In this document: positions 27,862-36,301 of the stretch, piece by piece
Numbering within the stretch: position 1 is the stretch's first letter
Layout of the letters: every line of letters starts with the position of its first letter
NCBI GenBank assembly: GCA_028687425.1
Contig: JAQUAD010000005.1
Span: 1-64,000 of the forward strand
Source of the DNA: Sideroxydans sp.
Lineage (GTDB): Bacteria > Pseudomonadota > Gammaproteobacteria > Burkholderiales > Gallionellaceae
Reading direction: 5' to 3'
DNA length: 64,000 nt
Notes under the pieces: generated by a model
What the model was told of the DNA's origin: nothing
What the model saw: the letters and a program-made list of their open reading frames with translations, nothing else
Database searches by the model: none
Made by a program: the position numbers and the translations under genes

Positions 27862-28433
27862 TTCACCAGGCCCGAGAAGCCCATGAAAGCAAGGCTCATC
27901 AATCCGGCCGTGATCATTGCGATAGCGGTGCCGCGGAAGATGCCCGGCACATCCGCACCCTCCAGCCGTTCGCGAATGCCGGCGAACAGCACCATTACCA
28001 TCGTGAAACCGATCGCACCGCCCATGCCGAACAGTAGCGACTCGATGAAGTTATGTTTGGCCTGCACGTTCAGCAGGGGGATGCCGAGCACCGCACAGTT
28101 GGTGGTGATCAGCGGCAGGTAGATGCCCAGCACCTGATACAGCACGGGACTGGTTTTCTTTACAGCCATCTCGGTGAACTGCACGGTGGCGGCGATGACC
28201 ACGATGAACGACAGCGTGGTCAGATAAGCGAGGTCCGGTCCCAGAAGATAGTGGTTGACCAGATAGCTGGAGCCGGAAGCGATGGTGAGCACGAAGGTGG
28301 TCGCCGCGCCCATACTCAGCGACGTCTCCAGCTTCTTGGAGACGCCCATGAACGGGCACAGCCCGAGGATCTTGATCATCACGATGTTGTTCACGAACAC
28401 CGTGCCGACCAGTATCAACAGATAATCAGTCAT
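27858..28433 (-). CDS. rsxA: Rnf/Rsx electron transport complex subunit A
   Basis: RsxA is the first gene of the rsxABCDGE-nth unit and a six-helix membrane subunit of 191 residues related to RsxE. Key segments are [20 protein letters not shown] and [15 protein letters not shown]. Each has a conserved Cys that coordinates the shared iron-sulfur site with RsxE. The ATG at 28433 matches the family start [16 protein letters not shown]. All later genes in the unit overlap or nearly touch, so they form one operon. Confidence 0.95.
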   Translation of the reverse strand: MTDYLLILVGTVFVNNIVMIKILGLCPFMGVSKKLETSLSMGAATTFVLTIASGSSYLVNHYLLGPDLAYLTTLSFIVVIAATVQFTEMAVKKTSPVLYQVLGIYLPLITTNCAVLGIPLLNVQAKHNFIESLLFGMGGAIGFTMVMVLFAGIRERLEGADVPGIFRGTAIAMITAGLMSLAFMGFSGLVK

Positions 28434-28545
28434 TGAAAAGAGCGCAAGGCGCAAAAAAACAGGGGCGGATTATGCGCCGGATTGCAGGGGGCTTCAACCG
28501 CAGACAGGCTATAAGCATATAACTTGCCGGCAGAAATTATGCCTT

Positions 28546-29580
28546 TCAGTCCGGGGTCTTTGCCCTGCGGATCGCCGCTGCACATTCCGTCACCAGCTCC
28601 TGGCCGCGATACACCAGTCCGCTGTAGATCTGCACCAGCGAGGCGCCGGCCTGCATCTTTTCCTGCGCGTCCGCACCTTTGAGGATGCCGCCTACGCCGA
28701 TGATGGGCAGGGCGCCATTCAATTCATTGGCAAGTTGGCGGATCAAGGCGGTCGATTTGTCGCGTACGGGCGCACCGGAAAGCCCGCCTGCTTCATTGCT
28801 GTGTGGCAGGTGTTCCACGCCCTCGCGAGACAGCGTGGTGTTGGTGGCGATGACGCCGTCGATCTTGTGCTTGATGAGCAGCGCGGCGATCTGTTTGATC
28901 TGTTCGCTATCCAGGTCGGGCGCAATTTTCACCGCCAGCGGCACGTATCTGCCGTGCAGTTGCGCCAGTCTTTCCTGTTCGGCCTTGAGCTGTTCCAGTA
29001 AGGCGTCCAGCTCGTCCCCACCCTGCAGCTGGCGCAGGTTCTTGGTGTTGGGCGAAGAGATGTTGACCGCGACATAACTGGCGTGGGCATACACCTTGCG
29101 CAGGCCGATCAGGTAATCGTCGGCGGCTTTTTCGATGGGCGTATCGGCGTTCTTGCCGATGTTGATGCCGAGTATCCCCTTGAACTTCGCGCGCTTCACG
29201 TTCTCGATCAATGCGTCCACGCCGTTGTTGTTGAAGCCCATGCGGTTGATCACGCCTTGCGCTTCGGGGATGCGGAACATGCGCGGTTTGGGATTGCCGG
29301 GCTGGGCGCGCGGCGTCACGGTGCCGATCTCGATGAAACCGAAACCGAAGGCGGCCAATGCGTCGATGACTTCGCCGTTCTTGTCCAGGCCGGCGGCCAG
29401 GCCGACCGGGTTGGGGAAGGTCAGGCCCATCACCGTGCGCGGGTCGTTCGCCGGACGTTTGAACATCAGCGAGGTGAGGCCCAGGCACTGTGCGCTCTTC
29501 AGACCGTCGATGGTGGCGTGGTGAGCGGTCTCGGCATCGAGTGCGAACAGGGCAGGACGGAACAACTGGAAAAATGACAT
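28546..29580 (-). CDS. pyrD: Dihydroorotate dehydrogenase, class 2 (quinone-linked)
   Basis: PyrD oxidises dihydroorotate to orotate on the inner membrane and passes electrons to quinone. The 344-residue length and the N-terminal amphipathic segment ([15 protein letters not shown]) mark class 2. FMN and substrate segments are [20 protein letters not shown] and [14 protein letters not shown], which contains the catalytic Ser, plus GVGGI near the C-terminus. It lies 112 bp upstream of rsxA on the same strand; whether they share a transcript is unclear. Confidence 0.96.
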   Translation of the reverse strand: MSFFQLFRPALFALDAETAHHATIDGLKSAQCLGLTSLMFKRPANDPRTVMGLTFPNPVGLAAGLDKNGEVIDALAAFGFGFIEIGTVTPRAQPGNPKPRMFRIPEAQGVINRMGFNNNGVDALIENVKRAKFKGILGINIGKNADTPIEKAADDYLIGLRKVYAHASYVAVNISSPNTKNLRQLQGGDELDALLEQLKAEQERLAQLHGRYVPLAVKIAPDLDSEQIKQIAALLIKHKIDGVIATNTTLSREGVEHLPHSNEAGGLSGAPVRDKSTALIRQLANELNGALPIIGVGGILKGADAQEKMQAGASLVQIYSGLVYRGQELVTECAAAIRRAKTPD

Positions 29581-29762
29581 GTGTACCTCTAATAATTCAA
29601 AGTTCTAAGCAAGACAAGGCGCGAGCAAGAAATTGCGACGCGGCATATGGATGATATGTAAGGAGCAATTTATTGTGAGCAACGCAGTATTGCAACGAAG
29701 TGGGGTAAGCAGGCAATCCGCAAAGCGGATGCTCGCAAATTTGGATTAGTAGAGGTGCACAT
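29581..29762. repeat. Intergenic nested palindrome, probable dispersed repeat
   Basis: This gap between pyrD and the next minus-strand gene is filled by symmetric sequence. GCGAGCAAGAAATTGC (29621-29636) pairs imperfectly with GCAATTTATTGTGAGC (29665-29680), and inside it CATAT (29644) pairs with ATATG (29654). The two ends also mirror each other: ATGTGTACCTCTAATAATT at 29578-29596 against the complement of the 29744-29762 end. On the minus strand a 30-codon frame (29670-29762, starting [20 protein letters not shown]) crosses it. Its sequence resembles the short spurious ORFs that repeats produce, so I do not call it a gene. The whole looks like a small non-coding mobile repeat. Confidence 0.55.
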
Positions 29763-30643
29763 CACTGGTCTTTCTTGGAAACGACTGGAATGGGGAAGGC
29801 CTTGCGCTTGAATACTTCGCCGCGCGATTTGCCGCGCCAGAATTCGGCGATCACATCGCCCAGTTGCAGACAGAGCAGGCCGAACAGGGCGTAGCCGAGT
29901 TGCGCGAAGGCGGCGTTGGGGACTTGCACGATCAGCGTGCCGCCGCCGAGACGGAACGCCAGCACGACGATGTTGCACACCAGCAAACCGGACAGCACGG
30001 CACACAGCACCCGTCCCCAGTTGCCGCTCGCCAGTTCGGCAAAGATGCTGCGCTCATGCCACATCAGCTGCAGGCAGACCAGCAGCAACAAAGGGGAAGC
30101 CCACAACAGCCAGAACAGTGCATCCGGCCACGCGCTCCCACCGATCAATCCCAGCAGGGCGAGCGGCGCCAGTATGTTGACGGAATGGCTGCCGGAGAGT
30201 ACGGGCAGTGCCGGCAAGCGCGCCAGACGCTGCAGCACGCCGGGCAGGCCGGCGAGCAGGGTGCGCAAGCCGAGCACGGTCGGCGTGAGCAGAGAGAACA
30301 ACATCGTCAATGCCAGCATGCCGGCGGCATCCAGCGTGCCGGGTACCAGCCAGCTTGCGGCGTATTGATTCAGGTAGAACAGCAACCATCCGCTCGCCGC
30401 TCCCGCGCCACTCAGCGCCAGGAAATAACTGCGCTGTAATTTGAGCAGGGAGCGCTGGCGGTTGCCCCCGAACTCGACGGCGAGCAACAGCACCAGCACG
30501 GCGGCAAGCGCGGCCAGTGTCGGTATCAGGGGGATGGCGTCGAGATTGCCATAAGCCCATGCGGTCTCGGTGTCTGCCAGCCAATGCCCGGCAAAGGGCA
30601 GGACAAGTATCAGGGCTACGAACAGTGTCAGTCGGATCGTCAT
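29762..30643 (-). CDS. Multi-pass membrane protein of unknown function
   Basis: The 293-residue protein has about eight hydrophobic segments and a basic C-terminal tail ([15 protein letters not shown]). I do not recognise the family. ATG 30643 ([17 protein letters not shown]) is chosen because it overlaps the bpt stop and starts with a membrane helix; the longer frame mirrors bpt. It is likely translated after bpt on the same message. The helix count and lack of charged residues in the helices suggest a structural or transport role, but nothing firmer. Confidence 0.7.
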   Translation of the reverse strand: MTIRLTLFVALILVLPFAGHWLADTETAWAYGNLDAIPLIPTLAALAAVLVLLLAVEFGGNRQRSLLKLQRSYFLALSGAGAASGWLLFYLNQYAASWLVPGTLDAAGMLALTMLFSLLTPTVLGLRTLLAGLPGVLQRLARLPALPVLSGSHSVNILAPLALLGLIGGSAWPDALFWLLWASPLLLLVCLQLMWHERSIFAELASGNWGRVLCAVLSGLLVCNIVVLAFRLGGGTLIVQVPNAAFAQLGYALFGLLCLQLGDVIAEFWRGKSRGEVFKRKAFPIPVVSKKDQ

Positions 30644-31377
30644 GGGTGGTTGCCGGTCTCCAGTTGATACCAGTGCCCGTCGCGCAGACCTTGCAGGGGC
30701 TGGAAGGAAGCTTTGTATGCCATCTTGCGCGAGGCGGCGATCCAGTAGCCGAGATACAGGTATGGCAGTTCCAGTTTGCGGCACAACTCGATCTGCCACA
30801 GCACGTTGTAAGTACCATAGCTGGCGCCGGGTACATCCGGATCGTAGAAGGTGTACACCGCGGACAAGCCGTCTTTCAGTACATCCACGATGCTGACCAT
30901 GCGCAGCACGCCGTCTTCGCGGAACTCCACCAGCATACTGTCCACATGGCTTTGCAGCAGGAAGTTGCGGTACTGCTCGGGATCGTCGTCCGCCATGCTG
31001 CCTTCGGCATGGCGCGCATGCTGGTAGCGCCGGTACAGCTCGAAATATTCCGGCTTGTCTTCCAGCGGCAGCAGCTCGGCATGCAGATTGCCGTGTTTCT
31101 TCCCGCTGCGGCGCTGCGAGCGCGTGGCGGCGAACGCATTCACATCAATGCGCACCGGCACACACTGGCGGCAGGCGTCGCAACGCGGCCTGTAGGTGAA
31201 GGTGCCGCTGCGGCGGAAGCCCTGGCGCACCAGCTCGGAATACACCTGGGCGTTGATCAGGAAGGAAGGCGTGGCAACCTGCGAACGCGCTTCCAGCCCC
31301 TCCAGATAGCTGCACGGATAGGGCGCAGTCAGGTAGAGCTGAATGGAAGAGAGCGGGATGTCGTTGAGCAGACTCAT
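30640..31377 (-). CDS. bpt: Aspartate/glutamate leucyltransferase (Bpt)
   Basis: Bpt adds leucine from Leu-tRNA to proteins with N-terminal Asp or Glu, feeding them to ClpS-ClpAP (bacterial N-degron pathway). The 245-residue protein has the ATE-type N-terminal Cys motif seen as [12 protein letters not shown], the YTFYDPD and [11 protein letters not shown] segments and YLYLGYWI. The ATG at 31377 gives [17 protein letters not shown]. The aat gene for Leu/Phe transfer lies close by, separated by a GGDEF gene on the other strand. Confidence 0.93.
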   Translation of the reverse strand: MSLLNDIPLSSIQLYLTAPYPCSYLEGLEARSQVATPSFLINAQVYSELVRQGFRRSGTFTYRPRCDACRQCVPVRIDVNAFAATRSQRRSGKKHGNLHAELLPLEDKPEYFELYRRYQHARHAEGSMADDDPEQYRNFLLQSHVDSMLVEFREDGVLRMVSIVDVLKDGLSAVYTFYDPDVPGASYGTYNVLWQIELCRKLELPYLYLGYWIAASRKMAYKASFQPLQGLRDGHWYQLETGNHP

Positions 31378-31515
31378 GCTGAATAAGGTGATGGCGCGAG
31401 CGGTATGCAAGTGTACCAATTCCGCGCTTGCGAAGGTAACCCCGATTGTGCCGAGGTTTGCAGTTTGCAGGCAGGCGTGTAGAGTGCGGTCAAAGCAAGA
31501 AGAACGGAGGGGGGT

Positions 31516-32370
31516 ATGTCGCACGAGGCGCATGAGTCTGCACAAGCGCAGCGACGGTTCTGCATCCTGTGTCCGTGGTTCGGGGCACTGGGGCATCTGA
31601 GCAAAGACTCGAGGCGGGTCGCCTGGGGCGGCGTGCTGATGGTGCCGCTATTCTGGCTGCTGGACGGGATGATAGATGTCTATCTGTTCGGTCTGGGCAA
31701 TGCCTTCCATCATGGTTTGTTCGAGATGGAGCCGGTCGAGCTGTACATGCGGCTGCTGGTGTCGGTGCTGTTCGTCGTGTTCGGACTGTATGCCGCATTC
31801 ATGCTGGATCGTGCAGAGCGAGCCACAAGTGCGCTGCGCGAGAGCAATGCAGAACTGGAAAGGCTGAAATCGGAGCTGGAGTATCTGGTGGTGGCCGATC
31901 CGCTGACCGGGACATTCAACCGGCGCAAGTTCCACGATGCGCTGGATCGCGCCGTGTCCAATGCCACGCGTCATGACCATCGGTTTGCCCTGTTGATGCT
32001 CGATATCGACCACTTCAAGTATATCAACGACTCATACGGCCATCAGGTCGGCGATACGGTGTTGCGCGGCTTCTGCGGGCGTATCAAGGGTGCGGTGCGC
32101 AGTGCGGATCAGCTGTTCCGTGTCGGCGGCGAAGAGTTCTGCCTGTTGGCGAATGTGGCAGGCGATGAGGATATTGGCCCGCTCGCCGAAAAGTTGCGCA
32201 AGGTCGTGGCGGATCAGACGTTCCCCGTGGTAGGCAGGATTACGACCAGCATTGGCATCGCCAATTTCAGGGAAGGCGATACGCAGGAGAGCATCTACAC
32301 GCGCGCCGACGATGCCATGTATGAAGCCAAGCGCAAGGGGCGCAACTGCATCGTGTCCAGCAAGGACTGA
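31516..32370 (+). CDS. Diguanylate cyclase with N-terminal membrane segments (GGDEF)
   Basis: Residues about 35-100 hold two membrane helices, followed by a short coiled coil ([19 protein letters not shown]) and a GGDEF domain (about 125-284). The active-site loop is GGEEF in [10 protein letters not shown], and [10 protein letters not shown] and [10 protein letters not shown] are intact, so it should make cyclic di-GMP. No RxxD inhibitory site is evident five residues before GGEEF. A strong GGAGGGGGG ribosome site precedes the ATG. It lies between and opposite to bpt and aat; its stop and the aat stop are one base apart. Confidence 0.9.
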   Translation: MSHEAHESAQAQRRFCILCPWFGALGHLSKDSRRVAWGGVLMVPLFWLLDGMIDVYLFGLGNAFHHGLFEMEPVELYMRLLVSVLFVVFGLYAAFMLDRAERATSALRESNAELERLKSELEYLVVADPLTGTFNRRKFHDALDRAVSNATRHDHRFALLMLDIDHFKYINDSYGHQVGDTVLRGFCGRIKGAVRSADQLFRVGGEEFCLLANVAGDEDIGPLAEKLRKVVADQTFPVVGRITTSIGIANFREGDTQESIYTRADDAMYEAKRKGRNCIVSSKD

Positions 32371-32371
32371 A

Positions 32372-33067
32372 TCACGCCGTCGCGGTCTCGAACTGCCAGC
32401 TGGCAGCTTGCATCGGCAAGGCGGTTAGCCGCGCAATCTCATCGATGAATGTTTGACGTGGGATCTCGCGTGCGCCGAGCGAAGCGAGATGTGCGGTGTT
32501 CATCTGGCAGTCGATCATGCCGAAATCCCAGCGCTGCAACTGTGCACACAAATGCGCCAGCGCGATCTTGGAAGCGTCGCTGCGGCGGCTGAACATCGAT
32601 TCGCCGTAGAACATCTTGCCGATGCTCACGCCGTACAGGCCGCCGACCAGTTCGTCATCCATCCAGGTTTCCACCGAATGCGCGTAGCCCAGACGATGCA
32701 ATTCACAATAGGCTTGCACCATCTCCTCCTGTATCCATGTGCCATCCTGTCCGTCTCGCGGTGCGGCGCAGGCGCGCATCACTTGCTCGAAGGCGGAGTC
32801 GGTGCGCAGCTGGTAGGCACCTCGGCGCAAGGTCTTGCGCAGGGAATGTGAACATTTGAACTCAGAAGGGATAAGCACCATGCGCGGATCCGGGCTCCAC
32901 CACAGGATGGGATCGCCTGCGCCGAACCAGGGGAAGATGCCGTGTCGGTAAGCATCCAGCAGGCGCGCGGGGGACAGGTCGCCGCCGGCGGCGAGCAGCC
33001 CGTTCGGATAGTTCAGCGCCTGGCCGACAGGCGGGAAAGGCGTGTCTTCTTGCAGTAGCAGAATCAT
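32372..33067 (-). CDS. aat: Leucyl/phenylalanyl-tRNA-protein transferase
   Basis: Aat adds Leu or Phe from tRNA to proteins with N-terminal Arg or Lys, marking them for ClpS-ClpAP. The 231-residue protein has [24 protein letters not shown] and [10 protein letters not shown], and the C-terminal [15 protein letters not shown]. The ATG at 33067 gives [13 protein letters not shown]; an upstream TTG is less likely. With bpt nearby, both arms of the N-degron pathway are encoded here. Confidence 0.95.
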   Translation of the reverse strand: MILLLQEDTPFPPVGQALNYPNGLLAAGGDLSPARLLDAYRHGIFPWFGAGDPILWWSPDPRMVLIPSEFKCSHSLRKTLRRGAYQLRTDSAFEQVMRACAAPRDGQDGTWIQEEMVQAYCELHRLGYAHSVETWMDDELVGGLYGVSIGKMFYGESMFSRRSDASKIALAHLCAQLQRWDFGMIDCQMNTAHLASLGAREIPRQTFIDEIARLTALPMQAASWQFETATA

Positions 33068-33119
33068 GGGATGAGCATAGAACAAGTTGCCGCATTTGGC
33101 ACTTCATGCGGCTTTGATC

Positions 33120-33143
33120 CGGTATATAGATCGGTATATAGAC
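33120..33143. repeat. Tandem 12-bp repeat in a divergent promoter region
   Basis: CGGTATATAGAT is followed directly by CGGTATATAGAC. The two copies differ only in the last base. They lie in the 153-bp gap between the aat start and the start of the PilZ-like gene. A tandem site spaced by one helical turn suits a regulator bound as adjacent protomers; the TATATA cores could also serve as -10 boxes. Confidence 0.45.
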
Positions 33144-33220
33144 CATACACCCTATGTGCAGCGCCTGCGAAATATGCTTATATTGCAATCACAAGGTGCG
33201 TACTTGCAGGGGAGGCAGTA

Positions 33221-34750
33221 GTGGTATTGGGGTTATTTGGCAAAAAATCGGACCATCCTCTGGCGGAATTGAAGTCCGCACAGTCGTTGCTGGACGACAT
33301 CCCGAAACATGATTCGATCAAGGCGCTGCAGGAATTGACCGACTGGATCGAGGCCATCAGCGAGCAGGCTGTGAACTTCAAGCTGGACCATCATTGGGCA
33401 GTGTTGCGTCTGTACGATCAGGCCGCCCAGGGGCATGTGCGCAAACTGTTGCACGATTACTTCACACTGCAATCACTCTCGCAATTCCAGGAGAATCGTC
33501 TTTGGACGCTGCTGGATGCCTATTACACCCAGAGCGATTACGCGCATTTCGATGTGCTGCAACGCTATCACGAAAATGCCAAGGGAGCATCCGCAGTAAA
33601 GCCCGATCTGGCTTTGCTTTGTACGCGCGGAATTGGTGCCATCGGCGGTTTGCTGAAGATGGCGGCAGCGCGCTATGCGATGGTGGATCCCGCGTTGTGG
33701 CGACGCCTGGCGGTGTATTACCAAACGGCCGAGGCGCAGGAATTCAGCAAAGAGAGTGTCACCGTTTATCCGGGGTGCAACCTCAGCGTTAACGAAGCCT
33801 TCGCAGCGCTGATGTTGTGGTACGGCTGCAGTGCCGGCAACCTCAATCCTGTACAGGAACATATCGCAGAGCGGTTGTTCGCCGCGCTGGGCAAGGGCGT
33901 GCAGGTGTTCAACGCCTACAACGGCTCAGCGCTGTTCGTGTTCGATATGACACAACCCACGCCGCCCATGCGCGCCACGGCGGAAGGCACCATCCATCCC
34001 GCCTTGCGCTACATCGTGGCCGACAACATGCGGCAGATGCTGGACAACATGATCAAAACGCTGGACAAAGGCATCCTGCCGGACGGCTTGAACCTTTATG
34101 GTGCCAATTTCGAAGCCGAACTGGTGAAGGATATTGCTGCACGATTGATGCAGAACCTGTCCCTGCCGCCCCCCACGCGGCGTACCCCGCGCCGCAAGAT
34201 CAAGGTCAGTCTCAGGGTCGCCAACGGCTTTCTCAAGATGTTGGAGCACAGCGATTTCGGTTTGAATTTCGGTGTGGAAGAGAGCGAAACCTGGGAGGTC
34301 GAAGACATCAGCGCCACCGGTTTCCGCAGCGTGGTGCAAGCGGCTCGCGCAGACGGCATCAAGATCGGTGCGCTGGTCGGCAGCAAGCCCGAGAGCGTTA
34401 GCCACTGGGGGGCAGGTGTGGTGCGCCGCCTGAGTCGCGACCGGGATGGCGCTCTGCATATCGGCGTCGAAGTGTTGAGTCCGCGCGTGATTGGCGTGCC
34501 TTTGCATGACCGCGCGGTGAAGGGCCCTGAAGGCGGACAACTCGGTCTTTACCTGAACCGGCCGGCCGACACCAGCGGCGAAGCATGGCTGCTGATGAAG
34601 CAGGACAGCTACACGCCGCAGCGCAGTCTCAACATGGAACTGGAAGACAAGGAATATCTGTTGTTGCCGCTGGCACTGGTGGAACGCGGAGATGATTATG
34701 ATCTGGCGCGCTACCGCATGATGGAACAGGACGGCGGTGGGGATGCCTAA
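33221..34750 (+). CDS. Conserved protein with possible C-terminal PilZ-like domain
   Basis: GTG 33221 gives 509 residues. It is preferred over the longer frame because GGGGAGG sits five bases upstream and the product then begins with VLGLFGKKSDHPLAELKSAQ, which resembles hypothetical proteins of related bacteria. The N-terminal 330 residues are mostly helical and unrecognised. Near 340-400, an Arg-rich stretch (TRRTPRRKIKVSL) is followed by EVEDISATGF. These resemble the RxxxR and (D/N)-x-S-x-x-G halves of a PilZ c-di-GMP site, though spacing is looser than usual. A GGDEF gene lies 850 bp away. Binding of c-di-GMP is inference. Confidence 0.65.
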   Translation: MVLGLFGKKSDHPLAELKSAQSLLDDIPKHDSIKALQELTDWIEAISEQAVNFKLDHHWAVLRLYDQAAQGHVRKLLHDYFTLQSLSQFQENRLWTLLDAYYTQSDYAHFDVLQRYHENAKGASAVKPDLALLCTRGIGAIGGLLKMAAARYAMVDPALWRRLAVYYQTAEAQEFSKESVTVYPGCNLSVNEAFAALMLWYGCSAGNLNPVQEHIAERLFAALGKGVQVFNAYNGSALFVFDMTQPTPPMRATAEGTIHPALRYIVADNMRQMLDNMIKTLDKGILPDGLNLYGANFEAELVKDIAARLMQNLSLPPPTRRTPRRKIKVSLRVANGFLKMLEHSDFGLNFGVEESETWEVEDISATGFRSVVQAARADGIKIGALVGSKPESVSHWGAGVVRRLSRDRDGALHIGVEVLSPRVIGVPLHDRAVKGPEGGQLGLYLNRPADTSGEAWLLMKQDSYTPQRSLNMELEDKEYLLLPLALVERGDDYDLARYRMMEQDGGGDA

Positions 34751-35442
34751 GCCGCGCGCGTCATGCGCCGGCTGAGCCAGCCCGAGATGTCGTCCATCTC
34801 TTCCATGCAAACGGAATGCGGCATGTCATATTCATGCCAGTCCACCTTGCAGCCCGCATCCTGCAATAACTCCAACGAATACGTGCCCAGCGCATAGGGC
34901 ACCACCGGATCCTGCCTGCCATGCGCCATGAACATCGGCGTATCCAAGCCCGCTGCAGAAGCTTCTGTCTGCACCGTATCCGCTAGCGGCAAATAAGTGG
35001 ATAAAGCCAGTACGCCGCCCAGTCCCTCTGGTCTGCGTAGCCCGCATTGCAGTGCAATGGCACCGCCCTGTGAAAATCCCGCAAGAAAGATGTTGGTAGC
35101 TGGAATGCCGCGCGCGATCTCGCGTTCGATGAAGGCGTCGATGGCCTGCTGCGAGGCGCGGATACCCGCACCATCCTGCATGGCGGCGTTGTCGGTGCGG
35201 TTCCAGCTCGAAGCATCGGCGTCGCGGATGTCGTACCAGGCCGGCATCACAAAGCCGCCGTTGAGCGTGACAGGCATCAGCGGTGCATGCGGAAAGATGT
35301 GGCGCATCGCGTGCGGCAGCTGCAAGGCCTCAGCTACCGGCACGAAATCGTCACCGCTCGCGCCGAGACCGTGCAGCCAGATCATGCTGTAGCGCGGTTC
35401 GCGTCCGCTGTCGAAAGCGATGTGGCGTAAGAGATCGTTCAC
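34747..35442 (-). CDS. Carboxylesterase/phospholipase, alpha/beta hydrolase
   Basis: The 231-residue enzyme has the family opening SMIWLHGLGASGDDF, the nucleophile elbow GFSQGG with the catalytic Ser, the Asp in HGRQDPVVPY and the His in DMPHSVCMEE. This is the short carboxylesterase/acyl-thioesterase family (PF02230) found in many proteobacteria. The natural ester substrate is unknown. Its stop overlaps the convergent stop of the PilZ-like gene by about four bases. Confidence 0.9.
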   Translation of the reverse strand: MNDLLRHIAFDSGREPRYSMIWLHGLGASGDDFVPVAEALQLPHAMRHIFPHAPLMPVTLNGGFVMPAWYDIRDADASSWNRTDNAAMQDGAGIRASQQAIDAFIEREIARGIPATNIFLAGFSQGGAIALQCGLRRPEGLGGVLALSTYLPLADTVQTEASAAGLDTPMFMAHGRQDPVVPYALGTYSLELLQDAGCKVDWHEYDMPHSVCMEEMDDISGWLSRRMTRAA

Positions 35443-35469
35443 GGGGTACCTTCAGGTTGGTTGGGTCTG

Positions 35470-35567
35470 TCCACGAAAAGCACGAAAGTCACGAAAGAAG
35501 GCGTTCTCTGCTCATCGACAGCAAAAACAACTCCGCTGTTGTTCGTGCTGTTCGTGTTTTTCGTGGA
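35470..35567. repeat. Long hairpin repeat with CACGAA units
   Basis: The 26-bp left arm (35470-35495: TCCACGAAAAGCACGAA, then AGTCACGAA) pairs with the right arm (35542-35567: TTCGTGCTGTTCGTG, then TTTTTCGTGGA), with few mismatches. AACAA and TTGTT extend the stem inward. Each arm contains three CACGAA units at about 9-bp steps. The element lies between the carboxylesterase and yjgA starts and ends. Similar CCACGAAAA-type hairpins are dispersed repeats in other proteobacterial genomes, from memory. It is non-coding. Confidence 0.65.
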
Positions 35568-35576
35568 CCAAGGGTG

Positions 35577-35622
35577 TTCATGGTTGTGGAATGATCTCGC
35601 GCAACAACTGGAATATCTCGCG
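35577..35622 (-). repeat. Partial duplicate of the yjgA 3' end
   Basis: The 43 bases from 35577 are identical to 35714-35756, the last codons and stop of yjgA, and then diverge (one mismatch, two matches, then weak similarity for about 17 bp). The copies are 137 bp apart. The 91 bp between them (35623-35713) are GC-rich, include the small palindrome AGGGCGTAGCCCT, and match nothing else I can see. One reading is that an insertion near the stop codon regenerated the gene end and left the old end behind. Confidence 0.7.
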
Positions 35623-35714
35623 TTAGGGCTTGGGTGGGGCGGCCCGGACACGGCAGGGCGTAGCCCTCAGGTGCGGGTAGGGGCGCCAGCCGCCGGAACG
35701 AAGCTCGAGTGTAT

Positions 35715-36230
35715 TCATGGTTGTGGAATGATCTCGCGCAACAACTGGAATATCTCACGATAAGCCTTGGGCGGCTTATTCAGCTCTTTCTCCTTGTGCG
35801 CATTGCGGATCAGGGTGCGCAGCCGCTGCACATCCGCTTCGGGATGCGCGGACAGGAACTCCGTCAGCGCATCGGGCTCTTCCAGCATGCGGTCGCGCCA
35901 AGCCTCTACCTGATGCAACCAGGCGGTGTGCTGGCGCGAATTGCCGCTCCATATTTCCATTTTTGCCAGGATGGGTTCTGTCTCCACATCGCGCATCAGT
36001 TTGCCGATGTATTGCAGCTGACGCTTCTGGGCGCCGAATTTGTTGATGCGTTTGAATTCCACCAGGGCCTCGAACAGGTTTTCCGGCAGGTCCAGTTCGC
36101 GCCATTTGTCCTTGTTCAGTTCGGTCAGCGCTTTGCCCAGATCCTGTAGATCGTGCATCTGTTTCTTGATCTTGGTTTTGCTGGGCGGAAGCTCTTCCAG
36201 CTCCTCGTCGTGGGTGTCGTGCTGTTTCAT
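35715..36230 (-). CDS. yjgA: Ribosome-associated protein YjgA/DarP (DUF615)
   Basis: DarP binds late 50S subunit precursors and helps maturation around the peptidyl-transferase centre. The 171-residue, all-helical protein has LPPSKTKIKKQMHDLQDLG, LPENLFEALVEFKRIN and the C-terminal KAYREIFQLLREI typical of DUF615. Its last 15 codons are duplicated just downstream. It is divergent from pmbA, with 71 bp between starts; in many proteobacteria these two are also neighbours. Confidence 0.92.
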   Translation of the reverse strand: MKQHDTHDEELEELPPSKTKIKKQMHDLQDLGKALTELNKDKWRELDLPENLFEALVEFKRINKFGAQKRQLQYIGKLMRDVETEPILAKMEIWSGNSRQHTAWLHQVEAWRDRMLEEPDALTEFLSAHPEADVQRLRTLIRNAHKEKELNKPPKAYREIFQLLREIIPQP

Positions 36231-36301
36231 CGTGGGTGTCGTTCCAGGTCGGTATGTTGTTATGATAGCGCCCCTGCCGCTTGTTCCCGACTGAAAATTT
36301 T

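Noticed and set aside
29670..29762. 30-codon frame starting [10 protein letters not shown]
   Set aside because: It lies within a palindromic repeat and looks like the spurious peptides such repeats give. The overlap with the upstream stop is noted but is not enough.
35470..35760. Possible CRISPR array or tandem repeat cluster
   Set aside because: The repeats are inverted arms and one partial gene-end duplicate, with no regular spacers.
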